A stretch of 64,000 nt of DNA from Halictus rubicundus (taxonomy: Eukaryota; Arthropoda; Insecta; Hymenoptera; Halictidae): positions 868,001 to 932,000 of the forward strand of contig NW_027488588.1 of NCBI RefSeq assembly GCF_050948215.1, in the 5' to 3' direction. The notes under the pieces were generated by a model. It ran no database searches and was not told where the DNA came from. It saw only the letters and a program-made list of their open reading frames with translations. Shown here piece after piece: positions 10,072-21,329 of this stretch (positions within the stretch are counted from its first letter, which is position 1; each line of letters opens with the position of its first letter). The position numbers and the translations under genes are program-made.

Positions 10072-10626
10072 TGTAAGAGCAGTATTTTTGAGTAACCACT
10101 TTATTAACAGAAAGGTAGACGATAATCACAATACAGCGAGACAATTACACAATTACTTCGCGCGCCGAAAGAATATAAAAGAAAAAAACCTATTCCGTAA
10201 GCCGTATTCGTAATCCGTGTTCGTAATCCGTGTTCGTAGCCGTTTGTCGTAATCGTAATTATCGTATCGGATCGTATCGTATCGTGACGTTCGCCTTTAC
10301 CGTACTATCGTTCTTTCGCGAATCCCCCGTCCCGGCGCGGACGCGTCCTTTTATCCGCGCCTTCCTCGAACATTCGCGATCTTTTCTTATACGATTTGGA
10401 CGTTAGGGTAACGGCCTAACGCCCGCCGCTCGTTCCCGCGGTCGCTACCGTTTGTTGTGTTACGCCGCGGTCACAACATCGTCGACGCTCACGCAGACGC
10501 GCGCACACATGCTCGCGCGCGTCCTTCGATTGCAGGAGAGTTCGACGGCCTCGTTTGGGCGTTTTTATGCCCGTTTAGGTGTTCCTCCGCGGTCGCGAAC
10601 TCTCCTTTCCGCGTCTGCCTCCTACA
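10072..10626 (-). repeat. 3' LTR of gypsy 1
   Basis: 555 bp, TGTAAGAG...CTACA on the plus strand. No mismatch to 14951-15505 was noticed. Confidence 0.9.
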
Positions 10627-10654
10627 CTCGGCCGTCCTGAACAGGCATATGGCC

Positions 10655-13600
10655 TCAGATGCCTGTATCATCTCCGCTGTCTCCCTCGCTCTCGTCGCTG
10701 GCTTGGATCCACGGCTTGATGTGGTCCGCTGATGCCGACGTTGTTCGTGGACCCTCGTGCTCGCCGACCTTGCCCACCAAGTACCGGTCGTTGCGCAGTA
10801 CCCGCGTCACCTCGTACGGGCCCAGGAATTTCCCTGCCAGCTTCAGCCCTGGCGCGGTCTGCGTCCGCTGGATCGCCACCAGGTCGCCTTCTTGGTAGAC
10901 CGTGGCCCTTTTCCGTCGCTTGTCGAACTGCTTACGGTTCTCCTGCTGTATGCGTCGCAGGCTTTCCTTCGCCTGCCGACGTATCTCGTCCCGCTCGTTC
11001 TGGAACATGTGGGTTAGTTCGGTCTCGACCATCTCTTTCACCTCCGGGTCGTCTTTGCGATGCATCCGAGTGCCGAATAGTAGGGTGAAGGGGGACGCTC
11101 CCGTGCTTCGGTGGGTGGTCGCGTTTAGAAATTGTTGCACCGTCGGGAGATGCTTATACCATTCTGCGGGGTGCGGGGCGGATATCTTTGCCAGCAATGG
11201 GATTAGCGTCCTGTTGACTCGTTCCACCTGCCCGTTTCCCCGTGGTACGCCCGTGACGATAAGGACGTGCTCGATTTTCTCGTCGCCGCAATAGTCCTTG
11301 AAGGCCTGCGATGTGAATGCCGCGCCCCGATCGGAAATTATTCGCCGCGGGTTTCCGAAAATTGTCGCCTGTTTACGTAATCGGTCCGTTACTTCTTTTG
11401 CGTTCGTCGTTTTTGTGGCGTATAGCCATACGAATTTTGAGAATGCGTCTATCACGACGAGGATGTGCCCGTATTGTTTTTTCGTGGAGGGAAGTGGGCC
11501 GAGGTGGTCGATGTGATACGTGTCAAGGGGCCGGTCTCCCTTCTCGATCGCGTGTAGTAGCCCTTCCTGCCGTCCCCTTTTCCGCTCGGCGAGGATGCAG
11601 TCCACGCAGTTAGCTACTACTTTTTCGATTTTCGTTCGCATGCCTGGGAACCAATAGTCGCGTCGTATTAGCTCCTCCGTTTTCGCGGTGGAGAAGTGCC
11701 CGTTCTCGTGCGCTTTGCGAGTGATCTGCGTCTGCATCCCCTTCGGTACTACGATACGTAACTCGCCGTCTATCTCGCGTAGTAAGAGCCCCCGTTTCAC
11801 CACGTACCCGTCGATTCCACGTTCGTTAACGCTTTTTACAATTTTTTTCACGCCGTCGTCGCTTTCCTGGACCTTGCGGATGCGAGCCGTGACGCTGTCT
11901 TCGCTTTCGATCGCGAGGCAGGTGGACGTGGGGTTGCGGCTGAGCGCGTCAACGTGTTTCATCGCGCTTCCGGGTCGGTGTTCGATCGCGTATTCGAATT
12001 CTTCGAGCAGCAGCGCCCAGCGGGCCACTCGAACGCATAAGTCTTTCTTCCGCATGGTCAACGCGAATGCCCGACAGTCTGTTACAATTTTAAATGGAAT
12101 GCCCAGCAAATAGACTCTAAATTTTCTTAGGGCCCGCACTATTGCTAATACCTCGAGCTCGTAGCTCGGGTATCGTTTTTCCGCCGCCGTTGTCATTCCA
12201 CTCGCGTAGTACACGGGGTGGAACGCGCCGTCCTCGCTATCGCGCTGCAGAAGTATCGCCCCGTAGCCGTGCATAGATGCGTCCGTATGCAGCTCCGTTT
12301 CCCGTTCGGGCCAGTAGATGCGCAGGACTGGTTTTTTCAGCAGAGCTTCCTTGAGCGACTGGAATGCGTTTTGCTCTTCCGCTCCGAAACGGAAGGGTAC
12401 GTTTGCTTTTAATAGTCGCGTCAGAGGACGTGCGATCGCGGAATATTCTTCGATAAATTTCCGGAAATATCCGGATAACCCAAGAAAGCTTTGCAACTGC
12501 TTACACGTCGTCGGTGTTGGGAAACGTGCCACCGCTTTCGTTTTACTCTCCGAGGGGCGCACCGTTCCTCCTTCCACTATATGTCCGAGGTACTCCACCC
12601 GTGTCTTCAAAAGCTCGCACTTCGCCCAATTTATGACTAACCCGCATTCCGACGCTCGCTTAAGAACGGTTTTTAATCGTCGCGTGGCGCTTTCGTAGTC
12701 CGTCGCGGGTACCACTAGATCGTCGATGTAAGATAAAACGACCTTCTCCGCGATGAGGTCCTTGAACGCGACGTTCACGAATCTTTGGAAGACTGCAGGT
12801 GAGTTGCATAGGCCGAATGGCACCTTTAAAAATTCATACTGTCCGTCGGGTACTATGAACGATGTATATTTCCGACTTTCTGGTTCGACTGAGACGTGAA
12901 AGAAGGCGTTCCGCAGGTCTAGCGTGCTGTAGATGACGGCATCGCGTAAGAAGTCTAACTGGTCCTCGATTAGTGGAAGGGGGTATCGGTCTCGGACAAC
13001 TTTTGCGTTTAGTTGCCTATAATCAACGCATAGGCGGGCGGTGCCGTCTTTCTTTTTCACCAGGACGATCGGACTCGCGTACTCCGAGAGAGAGGGTTGC
13101 ACAATGCCGTCGCGTATCCACTCGTTAATTTGGCGGTTAACCCCTTCTCTCTCGGAGGGGGATAGTCTTCTCGGTCGCTGGTAGACTGGTACGTCGTCCC
13201 TGACGACGATTTTCATTGTTACCCCGACATCGCGGCTCCCGTTGGGTTTGTATTCGCGAACGGCCGCCTCTATTTCGGTTCGCGTTTTTGTATCTCTGAC
13301 GTGGGAGAGGTCGATCGCGTCGTGCTTGTGTACGTGGCCCACACATAGGATTTCGGACTCGATGCTCTGCGCGTCAGGTTGTTTCGCCAACACCATTATA
13401 CCGTCCTTTACCGACCATTCCCCTGCGTTTATGAAATCGTATCCCAGCAGCACCGCGTATTTCAGAATCGCGTCTTCCACGACGTGGAGCGTAGCTTCGC
13501 GTATTTCCCCGTCGATTACGACTTCCGCGTTGAATTTTCCGAGAGTTCGATATTCCTCGGACCCTATTCCGCGGAGACGTATTTCTTCGCTCGTTAGCGG

Positions 13601-14842
13601 GGGAGCTCCGATGTCGCGGTATACATTTTCGCGAATAAGCGATACGTCACTGCCCGTATCTAAGACGGCCACCGCGGCGCACCCGTTTACGCGGACATCT
13701 TTTCGGTACTTCGTTTCCGCCGCTTCCGCGACAGCGAGGACGTTCTTCGCGCTCTGTTTTTTTGTCGGACAATCGCGCGAAATGTGACCAAATGCGTTGC
13801 AATTAAAGCACTTACGACCTTTGTCCTGTGCGGGGCATTTCGGTGTGGGGTGTCCTCGGTCGCCGCAGTTGGTGCACCTCCTCGTTGCCGTCGCTCCATT
13901 CGTCGATGACATCTCGCCTCTGGGCCTCGGTGCCGTCTCTCCTCCCTTGGAGGTCGTGGTGGCTGTCCTTGGTCCGAGCTCGATCTTCCCGAAGGCGTCC
14001 AGTAGCTCGGCATTCGTTCTGAACCTCTGGATGCGTGCCTGATTCTGGAGGTTAGAATCCGGAATCCCGTCGATGACGCAGTCGATGAATTCCTCTGCGT
14101 CTACGTTGATCCGGTTCGCCAGGATTACCTTCTGATGAAGGTAATCTGCGAAGGTTTCCCCTCGGCGCCACGTTCTCTCCTCGAACCGACGTCTCTCCAT
14201 CAGCTTGTTCGGCCGACGGTAGAACATGGCCTTCATATTCTCCAGAAGGGTCTCGGTATCCATTGCCATGTGCTCAGGGCGGGAATGGAACCAATCCAGC
14301 GCCTTTCCCCGGAGCCTCGACACGATGAGGATGCGACATGCGTCGTCTCGCAGGTCGTAGCCGTCGCGTAGGAGTCGAAGCTGCATTGCCCACGTTTCGA
14401 AGGCGCCTCCCGAGCCATCGAAATGACCCAGAAGGTCCGCAATGGCCGTGATGCTCATTCGGAGCGGTTCGGCTGCCGTACCTGCAACCCCTGATCTCGT
14501 TGGCTGCTGTACAAGATTGCCCGGTGCTTGACGCGCTGCCTCTAGTTCCCGTCTGGTCAGCTCCGCTTCCCGGATGGCCAGCTCTTTCTCCTTTTCCAGC
14601 AGTTTGATCTGGCGCCTCATCATATCCATCTCCGTAGCCTGGTCTGAGATGGTTGGTATCGGCACGGTTTTGGCCTCATCCGCCGAATCGTCGTTACCAT
14701 CGAAAAGGTCGTCCACCGCGCCGCCGTCTTCGAGCAGTCTCGCGACTAGCTCGATCTTCGTTCCGCTGGTGGAGAGCGTTCTTTCTCGCAGGATCTCCTT
14801 CAAACGCGCCGTGGTGAGGTTCAGGAGATTTTTGTCCGCCAT
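10655..14842 (-). CDS. Gag-Pol polyprotein of gypsy 1 (1395 aa)
   Basis: One ORF from ATG at 14842 encodes, in order, a SAP-like DNA-binding motif (about residues 5-40), a coiled coil (about 70-110), a gag capsid region (about 130-280), two CCHC knuckles (CTNCGDRGHPTPKC and CFNCNAFGHISRDC), a protease with DTGSDVS, reverse transcriptase with YIDDL, RNase H with HTDAS, and an integrase with an HHCC finger and the D, D and E motifs (HIDHLGPLP, SDRGAAF, GQVERVNRTL). A short chromodomain-less tail follows. All catalytic residues I could check are present. Gag and pol are fused with no frameshift or stop, unlike many gypsy elements. It replicates through an RNA intermediate and inserts by integrase. 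Confidence 0.95.
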   Translation of the reverse strand: MADKNLLNLTTARLKEILRERTLSTSGTKIELVARLLEDGGAVDDLFDGNDDSADEAKTVPIPTISDQATEMDMMRRQIKLLEKEKELAIREAELTRRELEAARQAPGNLVQQPTRSGVAGTAAEPLRMSITAIADLLGHFDGSGGAFETWAMQLRLLRDGYDLRDDACRILIVSRLRGKALDWFHSRPEHMAMDTETLLENMKAMFYRRPNKLMERRRFEERTWRRGETFADYLHQKVILANRINVDAEEFIDCVIDGIPDSNLQNQARIQRFRTNAELLDAFGKIELGPRTATTTSKGGETAPRPRGEMSSTNGATATRRCTNCGDRGHPTPKCPAQDKGRKCFNCNAFGHISRDCPTKKQSAKNVLAVAEAAETKYRKDVRVNGCAAVAVLDTGSDVSLIRENVYRDIGAPPLTSEEIRLRGIGSEEYRTLGKFNAEVVIDGEIREATLHVVEDAILKYAVLLGYDFINAGEWSVKDGIMVLAKQPDAQSIESEILCVGHVHKHDAIDLSHVRDTKTRTEIEAAVREYKPNGSRDVGVTMKIVVRDDVPVYQRPRRLSPSEREGVNRQINEWIRDGIVQPSLSEYASPIVLVKKKDGTARLCVDYRQLNAKVVRDRYPLPLIEDQLDFLRDAVIYSTLDLRNAFFHVSVEPESRKYTSFIVPDGQYEFLKVPFGLCNSPAVFQRFVNVAFKDLIAEKVVLSYIDDLVVPATDYESATRRLKTVLKRASECGLVINWAKCELLKTRVEYLGHIVEGGTVRPSESKTKAVARFPTPTTCKQLQSFLGLSGYFRKFIEEYSAIARPLTRLLKANVPFRFGAEEQNAFQSLKEALLKKPVLRIYWPERETELHTDASMHGYGAILLQRDSEDGAFHPVYYASGMTTAAEKRYPSYELEVLAIVRALRKFRVYLLGIPFKIVTDCRAFALTMRKKDLCVRVARWALLLEEFEYAIEHRPGSAMKHVDALSRNPTSTCLAIESEDSVTARIRKVQESDDGVKKIVKSVNERGIDGYVVKRGLLLREIDGELRIVVPKGMQTQITRKAHENGHFSTAKTEELIRRDYWFPGMRTKIEKVVANCVDCILAERKRGRQEGLLHAIEKGDRPLDTYHIDHLGPLPSTKKQYGHILVVIDAFSKFVWLYATKTTNAKEVTDRLRKQATIFGNPRRIISDRGAAFTSQAFKDYCGDEKIEHVLIVTGVPRGNGQVERVNRTLIPLLAKISAPHPAEWYKHLPTVQQFLNATTHRSTGASPFTLLFGTRMHRKDDPEVKEMVETELTHMFQNERDEIRRQAKESLRRIQQENRKQFDKRRKRATVYQEGDLVAIQRTQTAPGLKLAGKFLGPYEVTRVLRNDRYLVGKVGEHEGPRTTSASADHIKPWIQASDESEGDSGDDTGI

Positions 14843-14933
14843 CTCGTCGCGAATTGAAAGCTAAGTGCACTGCGTTTAACTCCCTGTCTCGCGTACCGTC
14901 AATATCTGCTACTTTCTGAACGTTGTCTAAAGA

Positions 14934-14948
14934 CCGGACGAGCCCCCA
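14934..14948 (-). promoter_or_regulatory. Primer binding site of gypsy 1 (tRNA-Pro type)
   Basis: Two bases inside the 5' LTR the minus strand reads TGGGGGCTCGTCCGG, the same 15 bases as the tRNA-Pro primer site used by gammaretroviruses, followed by divergence. Confidence 0.8.
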
Positions 14949-14950
14949 AT

Positions 14951-15505
14951 TGTAAGAGCAGTATTTTTGAGTAACCACTTTATTAACAGAAAGGTAGACG
15001 ATAATCACAATACAGCGAGACAATTACACAATTACTTCGCGCGCCGAAAGAATATAAAAGAAAAAAACCTATTCCGTAAGCCGTATTCGTAATCCGTGTT
15101 CGTAATCCGTGTTCGTAGCCGTTTGTCGTAATCGTAATTATCGTATCGGATCGTATCGTATCGTGACGTTCGCCTTTACCGTACTATCGTTCTTTCGCGA
15201 ATCCCCCGTCCCGGCGCGGACGCGTCCTTTTATCCGCGCCTTCCTCGAACATTCGCGATCTTTTCTTATACGATTTGGACGTTAGGGTAACGGCCTAACG
15301 CCCGCCGCTCGTTCCCGCGGTCGCTACCGTTTGTTGTGTTACGCCGCGGTCACAACATCGTCGACGCTCACGCAGACGCGCGCACACATGCTCGCGCGCG
15401 TCCTTCGATTGCAGGAGAGTTCGACGGCCTCGTTTGGGCGTTTTTATGCCCGTTTAGGTGTTCCTCCGCGGTCGCGAACTCTCCTTTCCGCGTCTGCCTC
15501 CTACA
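14951..15505 (-). repeat. 5' LTR of gypsy 1
   Basis: Second 555-bp LTR; would hold the promoter driving the minus-strand ORF. Confidence 0.9.
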
Positions 15506-15700
15506 ATATCTTCATAAAATTGTGACGAGCGAAAGGAGGGGATTTTCCTGATGAAAATCAGGTCAAATTCGGGTGTAATCGAACAAGTTTCACTGATACG
15601 TAATGTTACGATAAAAATTACAATTTCATTAAACACAGTCCAAATGATGTGTTTGGACTCATTTTGATCGGGATCAAACAAACCATTCAAACCATTCATT
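15506..15700. repeat. TTCGAA-rich repeat E, right part
   Basis: Continues the repeat interrupted at 10071. It matches 36380-36560 in reverse complement. A minus-strand frame containing IIWTVFNEIVIFIVTLRISE is open in both copies, but I recognise no protein. Confidence 0.6.
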
Positions 15701-15853
15701 TATTCAAACCTGTTATATCATGTTCTATAGTGAGTTCTTAGAATAATTAGTTTCACTTTGAATTTCAGAATTTTGTATTCAAAACGTTACCCTCGATTCC
15801 ACAATTATCTGAAATGAATAATATTTTGGATTTTTAAGGTTTGAAGTGTTTTG

Positions 15854-16377
15854 TTACTGTATAGGAAAAAAGTTTTTCAAAATCTTGAACCGAAAATTGA
15901 TTTTTGGCCAGTAAAATCGCGTTCTCAGACCACTGTGCGCCGCTTTTGCGGCCGCCTCCGCCGCTTTCGCTTTAACCAAAGCCTCCTTGGTTTCAACAAC
16001 GGCCTTGGACGACGCCGCCGTCGCCGCCGCCGTCGTCGCCGTCGCTGCCACCTCCGATTGGTTCATTTTTTTTAAATCTGTAAAAAAACAATACATGGTT
16101 ATTAGTGAACAGAATAATTTTGCCTAATGTGATATTCTTGTAATGCATTATACTTACGTTCGCTGAGTGTTCCTCGAGGACTGTCGAGCAGCGTTGTAGG
16201 AGTCGTACTGTGGAAATTGTACCCGAATGCCGACGCTTTTATAGCAAAATGCAAAGGTAGGGGCGTGGAAGGTTCATGAACGGGCACGGGCAGGTATTGC
16301 TGGTGACCGACCTGGTGGTGTAGAGTGTTGGACAAAATGATGGGACGTTTCATATATTTGTTCATTTCATGTAACAT
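15854..16377 (-). CDS. Possible two-exon small gene, Ala-rich product
   Basis: Minus strand. Exon 1 is 16377-16158, ending GAAC before a consensus donor GTAAGT. Exon 2 begins at 16077 after a TTTTTTACAG acceptor and ends near 15854. The 80-bp intron joins the exons in frame, giving about 150 residues. The second half is alanine-rich, with a helical segment containing KEALVKAKAAEAAAKAAH. The in-frame junction is the main support. No family is recognised, upstream exons are possible, and the tail after AAH looks non-coding. It could also be transposon-derived. Confidence 0.3.
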
Positions 16378-16379
16378 AA

Positions 16380-17845
16380 TAGAATGTTGTGTATAGGAAC
16401 TCTTTCACGTCGGAACGATCTTGCACGCTCCGTGGTTTCGCTTCGTAGTGGAAGAAAGAACGCTCTTGAAATTGCGTGGTGTTTATTAACTGATTTATCG
16501 CTGCGATGAAGTTATACAGAGATTTACAGAATGCTAATTCGCAATACGACAGTCTAGAAGGTTCTGGAGTAACTAACTTCGGCACGGCCCTCCCGACACA
16601 GTGACCAGGTTTTCGTTCAACTGTTTATGACGTAACGTCGATGACGCCCGGGTGTCGCGTTCTCATTTCCATTGAGCCTGTGCACAGGACTTGTGTTTCC
16701 CCGTAATCGGCCATGATTTGTCGTGGGAGGGTCCCGCGAAGCGAGGCGCCCTTCTCAGGTCGCCCGGAATCTGGTTGGTGCGTCGTGCACGTCCCTGAAA
16801 ACTCGGCTGTGCTCGGCGCGCGAAATGTATTAGCTCCTCGGGGAGCGCTTCCTAACCTCACGAGCAGACGTTTAACGCGAAATTCGGCGGTCCGGTCCCT
16901 GCGCTATCTCGTAACGGGCAGGATCAAAATTTGCAACGTCACAATATATATATTATTGAAACAATATTCCATGTGCCCGTTGCTTTCACCCTTCCGAGTA
17001 GCGCCTGGGCACGCGAGAGGATTCGAGCAACGAACAAGGAATCTTAATATCCTGAAAATCCTAACTAAAAGAATTTTTTAGATTGTGTACGAGCTGATTT
17101 TCATGCATTTTTGCAAAAAGACTCTACTTGAAATTGAAAGTATAATCTCAATGTATGAATTAAATATTTAATTATTGAAAAACTGACTGAGACAAATTTA
17201 AATTTATTTGATTTAAGGAAACTTTAAGGAAATATTAAAAAACCCTCGGATGATCCTTTCGACAAAGCAAAGTTTCGAAAAAATGGAAACAGTACTCTAC
17301 TAAGTGTAAAGTACTCGTGAAAATAATACGGTTTAAATTTATGTGCGTATTTGCTTTGTCTCGAGGATATATCCGTCGCGAATCGTCTTTTCGTACGTAA
17401 GATGTACTGCTTCCGAGCAATTCAAACTAATATTAAAACACGTTCTTAAAAATAAATAATTATCTTGATGATAAAAATCGAAAATTGGTGATTACATTAT
17501 TGAAATTATTTAATTTATAAAAAAAAAAAAACAAAAAAACAACGCGACGTACAAAAAGACCCTACCTAGCTAGGAAACAAATTACTACCCGCGGAAACGC
17601 CTGGCGTTTCCTCGGTCGCTGTACTCGTCAAAATCATCTATTACTAATCAAATATTGCAATAAAAAAGACATTTGTTTGTGCACTCTCTACTTGTTGGAG
17701 GGATGAGAAAGCTGCGTTAGAGTTCTGGAATCAAAAAAAGATACAAAAAGATATTAAAAAAGTGATTCGTAAAATTCCATCGGGGTATAATAAGGGTTTA
17801 TTTAAATGATTTCTGGATTATAATTGAAAAGATGTCCTTTGTTAC
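16380..17845. other. No gene recognised
   Basis: Mixed stretch with a G+C-richer part (16580-16900) and an AT-rich part (17080-17560). Only short ORFs without familiar motifs. Confidence 0.5.
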
Positions 17846-19215
17846 TTACATTCTTACCCCCTTGAAGTAAGCACTACACGTTGGCTCTGAATCTGAGCTA
17901 TCGATGCGTAGTATTACGTTAGTTTTACTACTCTTGTTTCCAATGATTCCAAGTGTTTCCAAATGTTTCCAATCCCATAGAATCCACCCCGGATTCAAAC
18001 GCGCTACAACGCCATCCACCTGCCTTTCTGAAGTTACGGATGATCTATCGGTCAATTTCGTATGACCGGTTTCCATCTGGTGCGATGGCGATGAATCGGG
18101 CTGAACGTAGTCCTGGATCATCGCGATATCGCGTGCAGGAGAAATCTCCACTGCAAACAAAATTAGCATTGATGGTGGTCATCCAACCATCAAGAGGCGT
18201 GTGCTCCACACTCAATGCGCATGGTCCAGGAGCGACTCTTGATCGCTTCCTCTTTATTCCATGGTTCTGCATTATCTGTACGATGGAAGAACCGACGTTA
18301 TTGCACGTCAAGACGGCGGCATTAACATTCGCCAAGTCTTCAGTGCTCTCAGTAGGTTGTGTCACCTCCAGTTAGCCAACAAGGCCTGGTACAACCTTCT
18401 TTTTCGTCATGTCCGACGTCATCTTATATTTTTCTTCCATGTTACTCATAACATGGCTAACTCGGGTCATCCATTCCCGGGAGGATTGGAGGCGTCCCTC
18501 CAAAGTGTCGGCGGTTGCGGGCGGAAAATATACCCCCGTAAGAACATTCCTTCCTTCCGGACTAAGATCTTCAATTGGTCCGTATCCTAGGAAGTTCGAT
18601 GTTGGAACCATTTCCAAGCCCATCAGGTCTTCGGGCAATGGACGCCAGTTCCTATTCCTATCAAGAGTGGCTTCCACTCTTCTTCGCGTAACCATCGGGG
18701 CGACATAGCACTCATATGCATTATGGTTTTGTGCAGTCACTGGTACAAACGCGCCAGCATGGTTCCCCCTCCGCGGAATAGCAACGTCCGGAATGTTAAC
18801 TCGGACGTGCTCACCAGTAATCGTGGTGACATGTGATATAAGGGAGAAGTATTCTCCAATCTGACTAGGTACCATGTAGTCAAGATATCGGTTTTCGTGT
18901 TCAAGATATTCGTTTTGGGAGACGTCAATAATAGTTGCATTAAGCAACGTGTTGCAATAATGCAAGAATGCACAAAACGGCATCTTGTGTGACAACCGTT
19001 CGTCAACGGTGAGTAAGTCTCGAAATGTCCGCTCAACAAGGAGCGGAAATGTCGAATAGTCAAGATTGTGACCCTACTGCTGGGCGATGGGCGTCAGTGG
19101 CACCATTGACCCCACGGAGTACAAGTCCTCGACTACTTCAGGCGTTTGTTTCTGTGCCCGGAACATCTTCAAGTCCACCACGGTGTCACGAGACAATTGT
19201 CGTAATCCGGGAAAC
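17846..19215 (-). pseudogene. Broken long ORF, candidate endogenous dsRNA-virus capsid-like sequence
   Basis: A minus-strand reading from about 19215 down to 18045 stays in one frame and is interrupted only by TAG near 19075 and TAA at about 18372. It shifts frame near 18055 and continues to 17846. The 208-codon middle section includes VPSQIGEYFSLISHVTTITG and a later GPIEDLSPEGRNVL. No transposase, polymerase or zinc motif is present. Composition, length (over 400 codons) and lack of introns suggest an integrated viral capsid gene, possibly totivirus-like, but this is an impression from memory. A decayed host gene is the alternative. Confidence 0.35.
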
Positions 19216-20621
19216 GACAATGATTACTTCGCGATTTCGCGTATTAGTACTTCGAAATTACGTATTCTGAACCGTAGTACGAGATACGGAGTCGGCGGGG
19301 TAGAATAACAGTGCGTGGCGTAAGGTATTCACAACTGGACTGGTTTATTGAACTGGCGTGGGCTTTATATACAGTTTTGGGGGTCCGAAAGGACACGTTA
19401 TCTTCGATGATGAGTCTTGAAATCCAAAGGGCATCTTAGTAATTGTTGTATGCATTAGGAGGAGATGACGGTGAGCCAAGGAGCAGTTTACTCTATGCGT
19501 CGGATAGGTGATAAGATTGGCTTCACAACGGACTCGGCATCTCTAGAAGAGGGTTGTTTATTTGCTGGTGTTCTATCTCCCTCCTTCCAACGGTCGGAAC
19601 GAGATTTGTTATGTTGCTGGCGGCTAGGAGTTACTCTTTTGCCTGCACCGACCGCAGCCTCATAACGATCTCTTACATCGACCTCATCTGCCCAGCTAAA
19701 ACCGGCAGATTAATTTTTGCGATCATTAAAGTCTCGGATACGCGCATAATCTACCATCCACCTGCCTGGGGTTCGGACACGGAAATAGCGGGGACAGCCC
19801 TCACGGCAGGGCAGGTCGCGCAGGTTGAAAGAATCGCAATACGAAATGGGCTCTAAAAGATTTATTCCCTGTCACATGTTACAAGGTACGCGGCCACGTG
19901 GCCGCACCCGCGCTCTTTGTACAAGATTGGCGAATCGATGGAGGGATCGCAGCGCGTGGGAGTCGTTCGATAAAATCTCCCACTCGCGTGCGGTAGATTG
20001 GCACGGATTAATGTTCTCGCCGAGACGAGAACTTCGCGGCGCGCGGATGGTCGGCGCAATTACAATGCGACTGTCGTGGTGTGGTTTCGGTTCCAATGGA
20101 CGGCGAAATGCTCGGCGGAAGGTACGTGTTAAGATTTTCAAAGTGCCCGCACGTAAGACACCTGAACCGCGTGCGGTATTTTTTTGTTTTGTAACGCGTT
20201 GACCGCTGCCGCCTGATCGCCGAGCTCTCTCTGCTCTCGACCGCCGAACCATGAGCACGTGCGCGACCGGCAGTCTATTCACGTACAATTTACGTACAAT
20301 TACATATTTCATTACTTGCATATCTGCACGTCCTGTCATAATCATGTATTTCTAACCTTTTCGTTTCATCGTGCAACACTGACATTTGAAATTTCAAGAT
20401 GGCGACGTGTAAAACAGTCACAGAGATTGTGTATAATTCATTTTATTAATTTTAAAAGTGCTAATGCATTTATATGTTTGCAAATTATTTGTTATTTTAG
20501 TAATACTATCTATCCGGATATAAATTTTTCTCATGCAAGTCAAAATACTAGTGCCAGCGCCGACGCCAAGTTCCCTAGGTTGTAAAGTTTGAATTAGGTA
20601 AGTGCAACAATCATTGGCCTC
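19216..20621. other. No gene recognised
   Basis: G+C-rich part at 19850-20240 has overlapping ORFs of 125 codons (plus) and 157 codons (minus), which is expected by chance in such composition and carries no motif. A TATATACAG sequence occurs near 19370. Confidence 0.45.
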
Positions 20622-20733
20622 TGGGAATTGGTCCTTCCCGATATCACAGCCCTTATAGGCAAGAGGAACTTGGTCCATCCTTCATATCACAACTTTGATA
20701 GGCGAGAGGAACTTGGTCCATCCTTCATATCAC
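20622..20733. repeat. 43-bp tandem repeat, about 2.6 units
   Basis: The block AGAGGAACTTGGTCCATCC followed by TTCATATCAC occurs twice with a 43-bp period (20655 and 20698). A more diverged partial unit precedes it. Confidence 0.7.
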
Positions 20734-20759
20734 TGGGGTTAGGTTTAGTTGGATAGCAT

Positions 20760-21175
20760 TTCTCTCTATTACTTCAAACTATTTATTAAATTCTACTATT
20801 TTGAAACTTTTTTTCTTATTATTATTGCTGTGCCTTCGCCCTTCACAGTCCGTCTGTCATTTCTGATTATGTGGTAGTCCTTAAGGTAGAATGTGAGCTT
20901 TCGTTTAAGGTGAGTTTCATTTAGAAGCAGGATATCGGAATTATTATCCTCTATTAGATTTTTTTTTAGAAGTGCTACTTTTTTAAAATTGCTTATGAGC
21001 TAGTTTGTGTTTCAGGAGGTAACCATTATATTTCGTGCATATGGGTTAAGGGTCGTTTCTGAGTGCTGATATAATATGGTTCAGTTGTGCGCTAAAAAGC
21101 TCAAACTTATTTGTGAGATCAGTAATTGTTTTTTGAAGGCTCTTTGTCCGGGACTTTAAAAAGGAGATTTTCGTG
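20760..21175 (-). pseudogene. LINE remnant: end of ORF1 and start of ORF2 endonuclease
   Basis: The minus strand reads a coiled-coil-like ORF1 end with LQKTITDLTNKFELFSAQL, stopping at 21045-21047. Shortly after comes an APE-endonuclease start with NNSDILLLNETHLKRKL and IIRNDRRTVKGEGTAIIIRK. The ETHL and R-DR...G-GTAI motifs are typical of Jockey- or I-type LINE endonucleases. Frame breaks occur and the rest of ORF2 is missing. Confidence 0.65.
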
Positions 21176-21329
21176 TTGTCTTCGGATTGACTCGAGATTT
21201 GGGGATTTGGTGGTGTTAGGTGTGGATGTCTATCCTTTCATCGATCTGAGGGTTATAGTGGCGTACAAGATCCCTGGTTTAGTCAATGGTTGCTTGAATT
21301 GCCTGACTGGGGCAATGGAATGAATCCAA

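Larger units (their letters stand above)
10072..15505 (-). mobile_element. Ty3/gypsy retrotransposon 1, apparently complete and young
   Basis: 5.43 kb element with two 555-bp LTRs (10072-10626 and 14951-15505) that look identical by eye. It is flanked by the 4-bp duplication ATAT (10068-10071 and 15506-15509). It encodes one uninterrupted gag-pol ORF and has a tRNA-Pro-type primer site. The empty site is visible in the other copy of repeat E near 36560. Its G+C is much higher than that of the surroundings. Confidence 0.95.

Noticed and set aside
10902..13787. Numerous plus-strand ORFs of 70-181 codons
   Set aside because: Shadows of the G+C-rich gag-pol gene on the minus strand.
19872..20345. 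157-codon minus-strand ORF
   Set aside because: Overlaps another long frame in a G+C-rich patch, with basic low-complexity composition and no motif.
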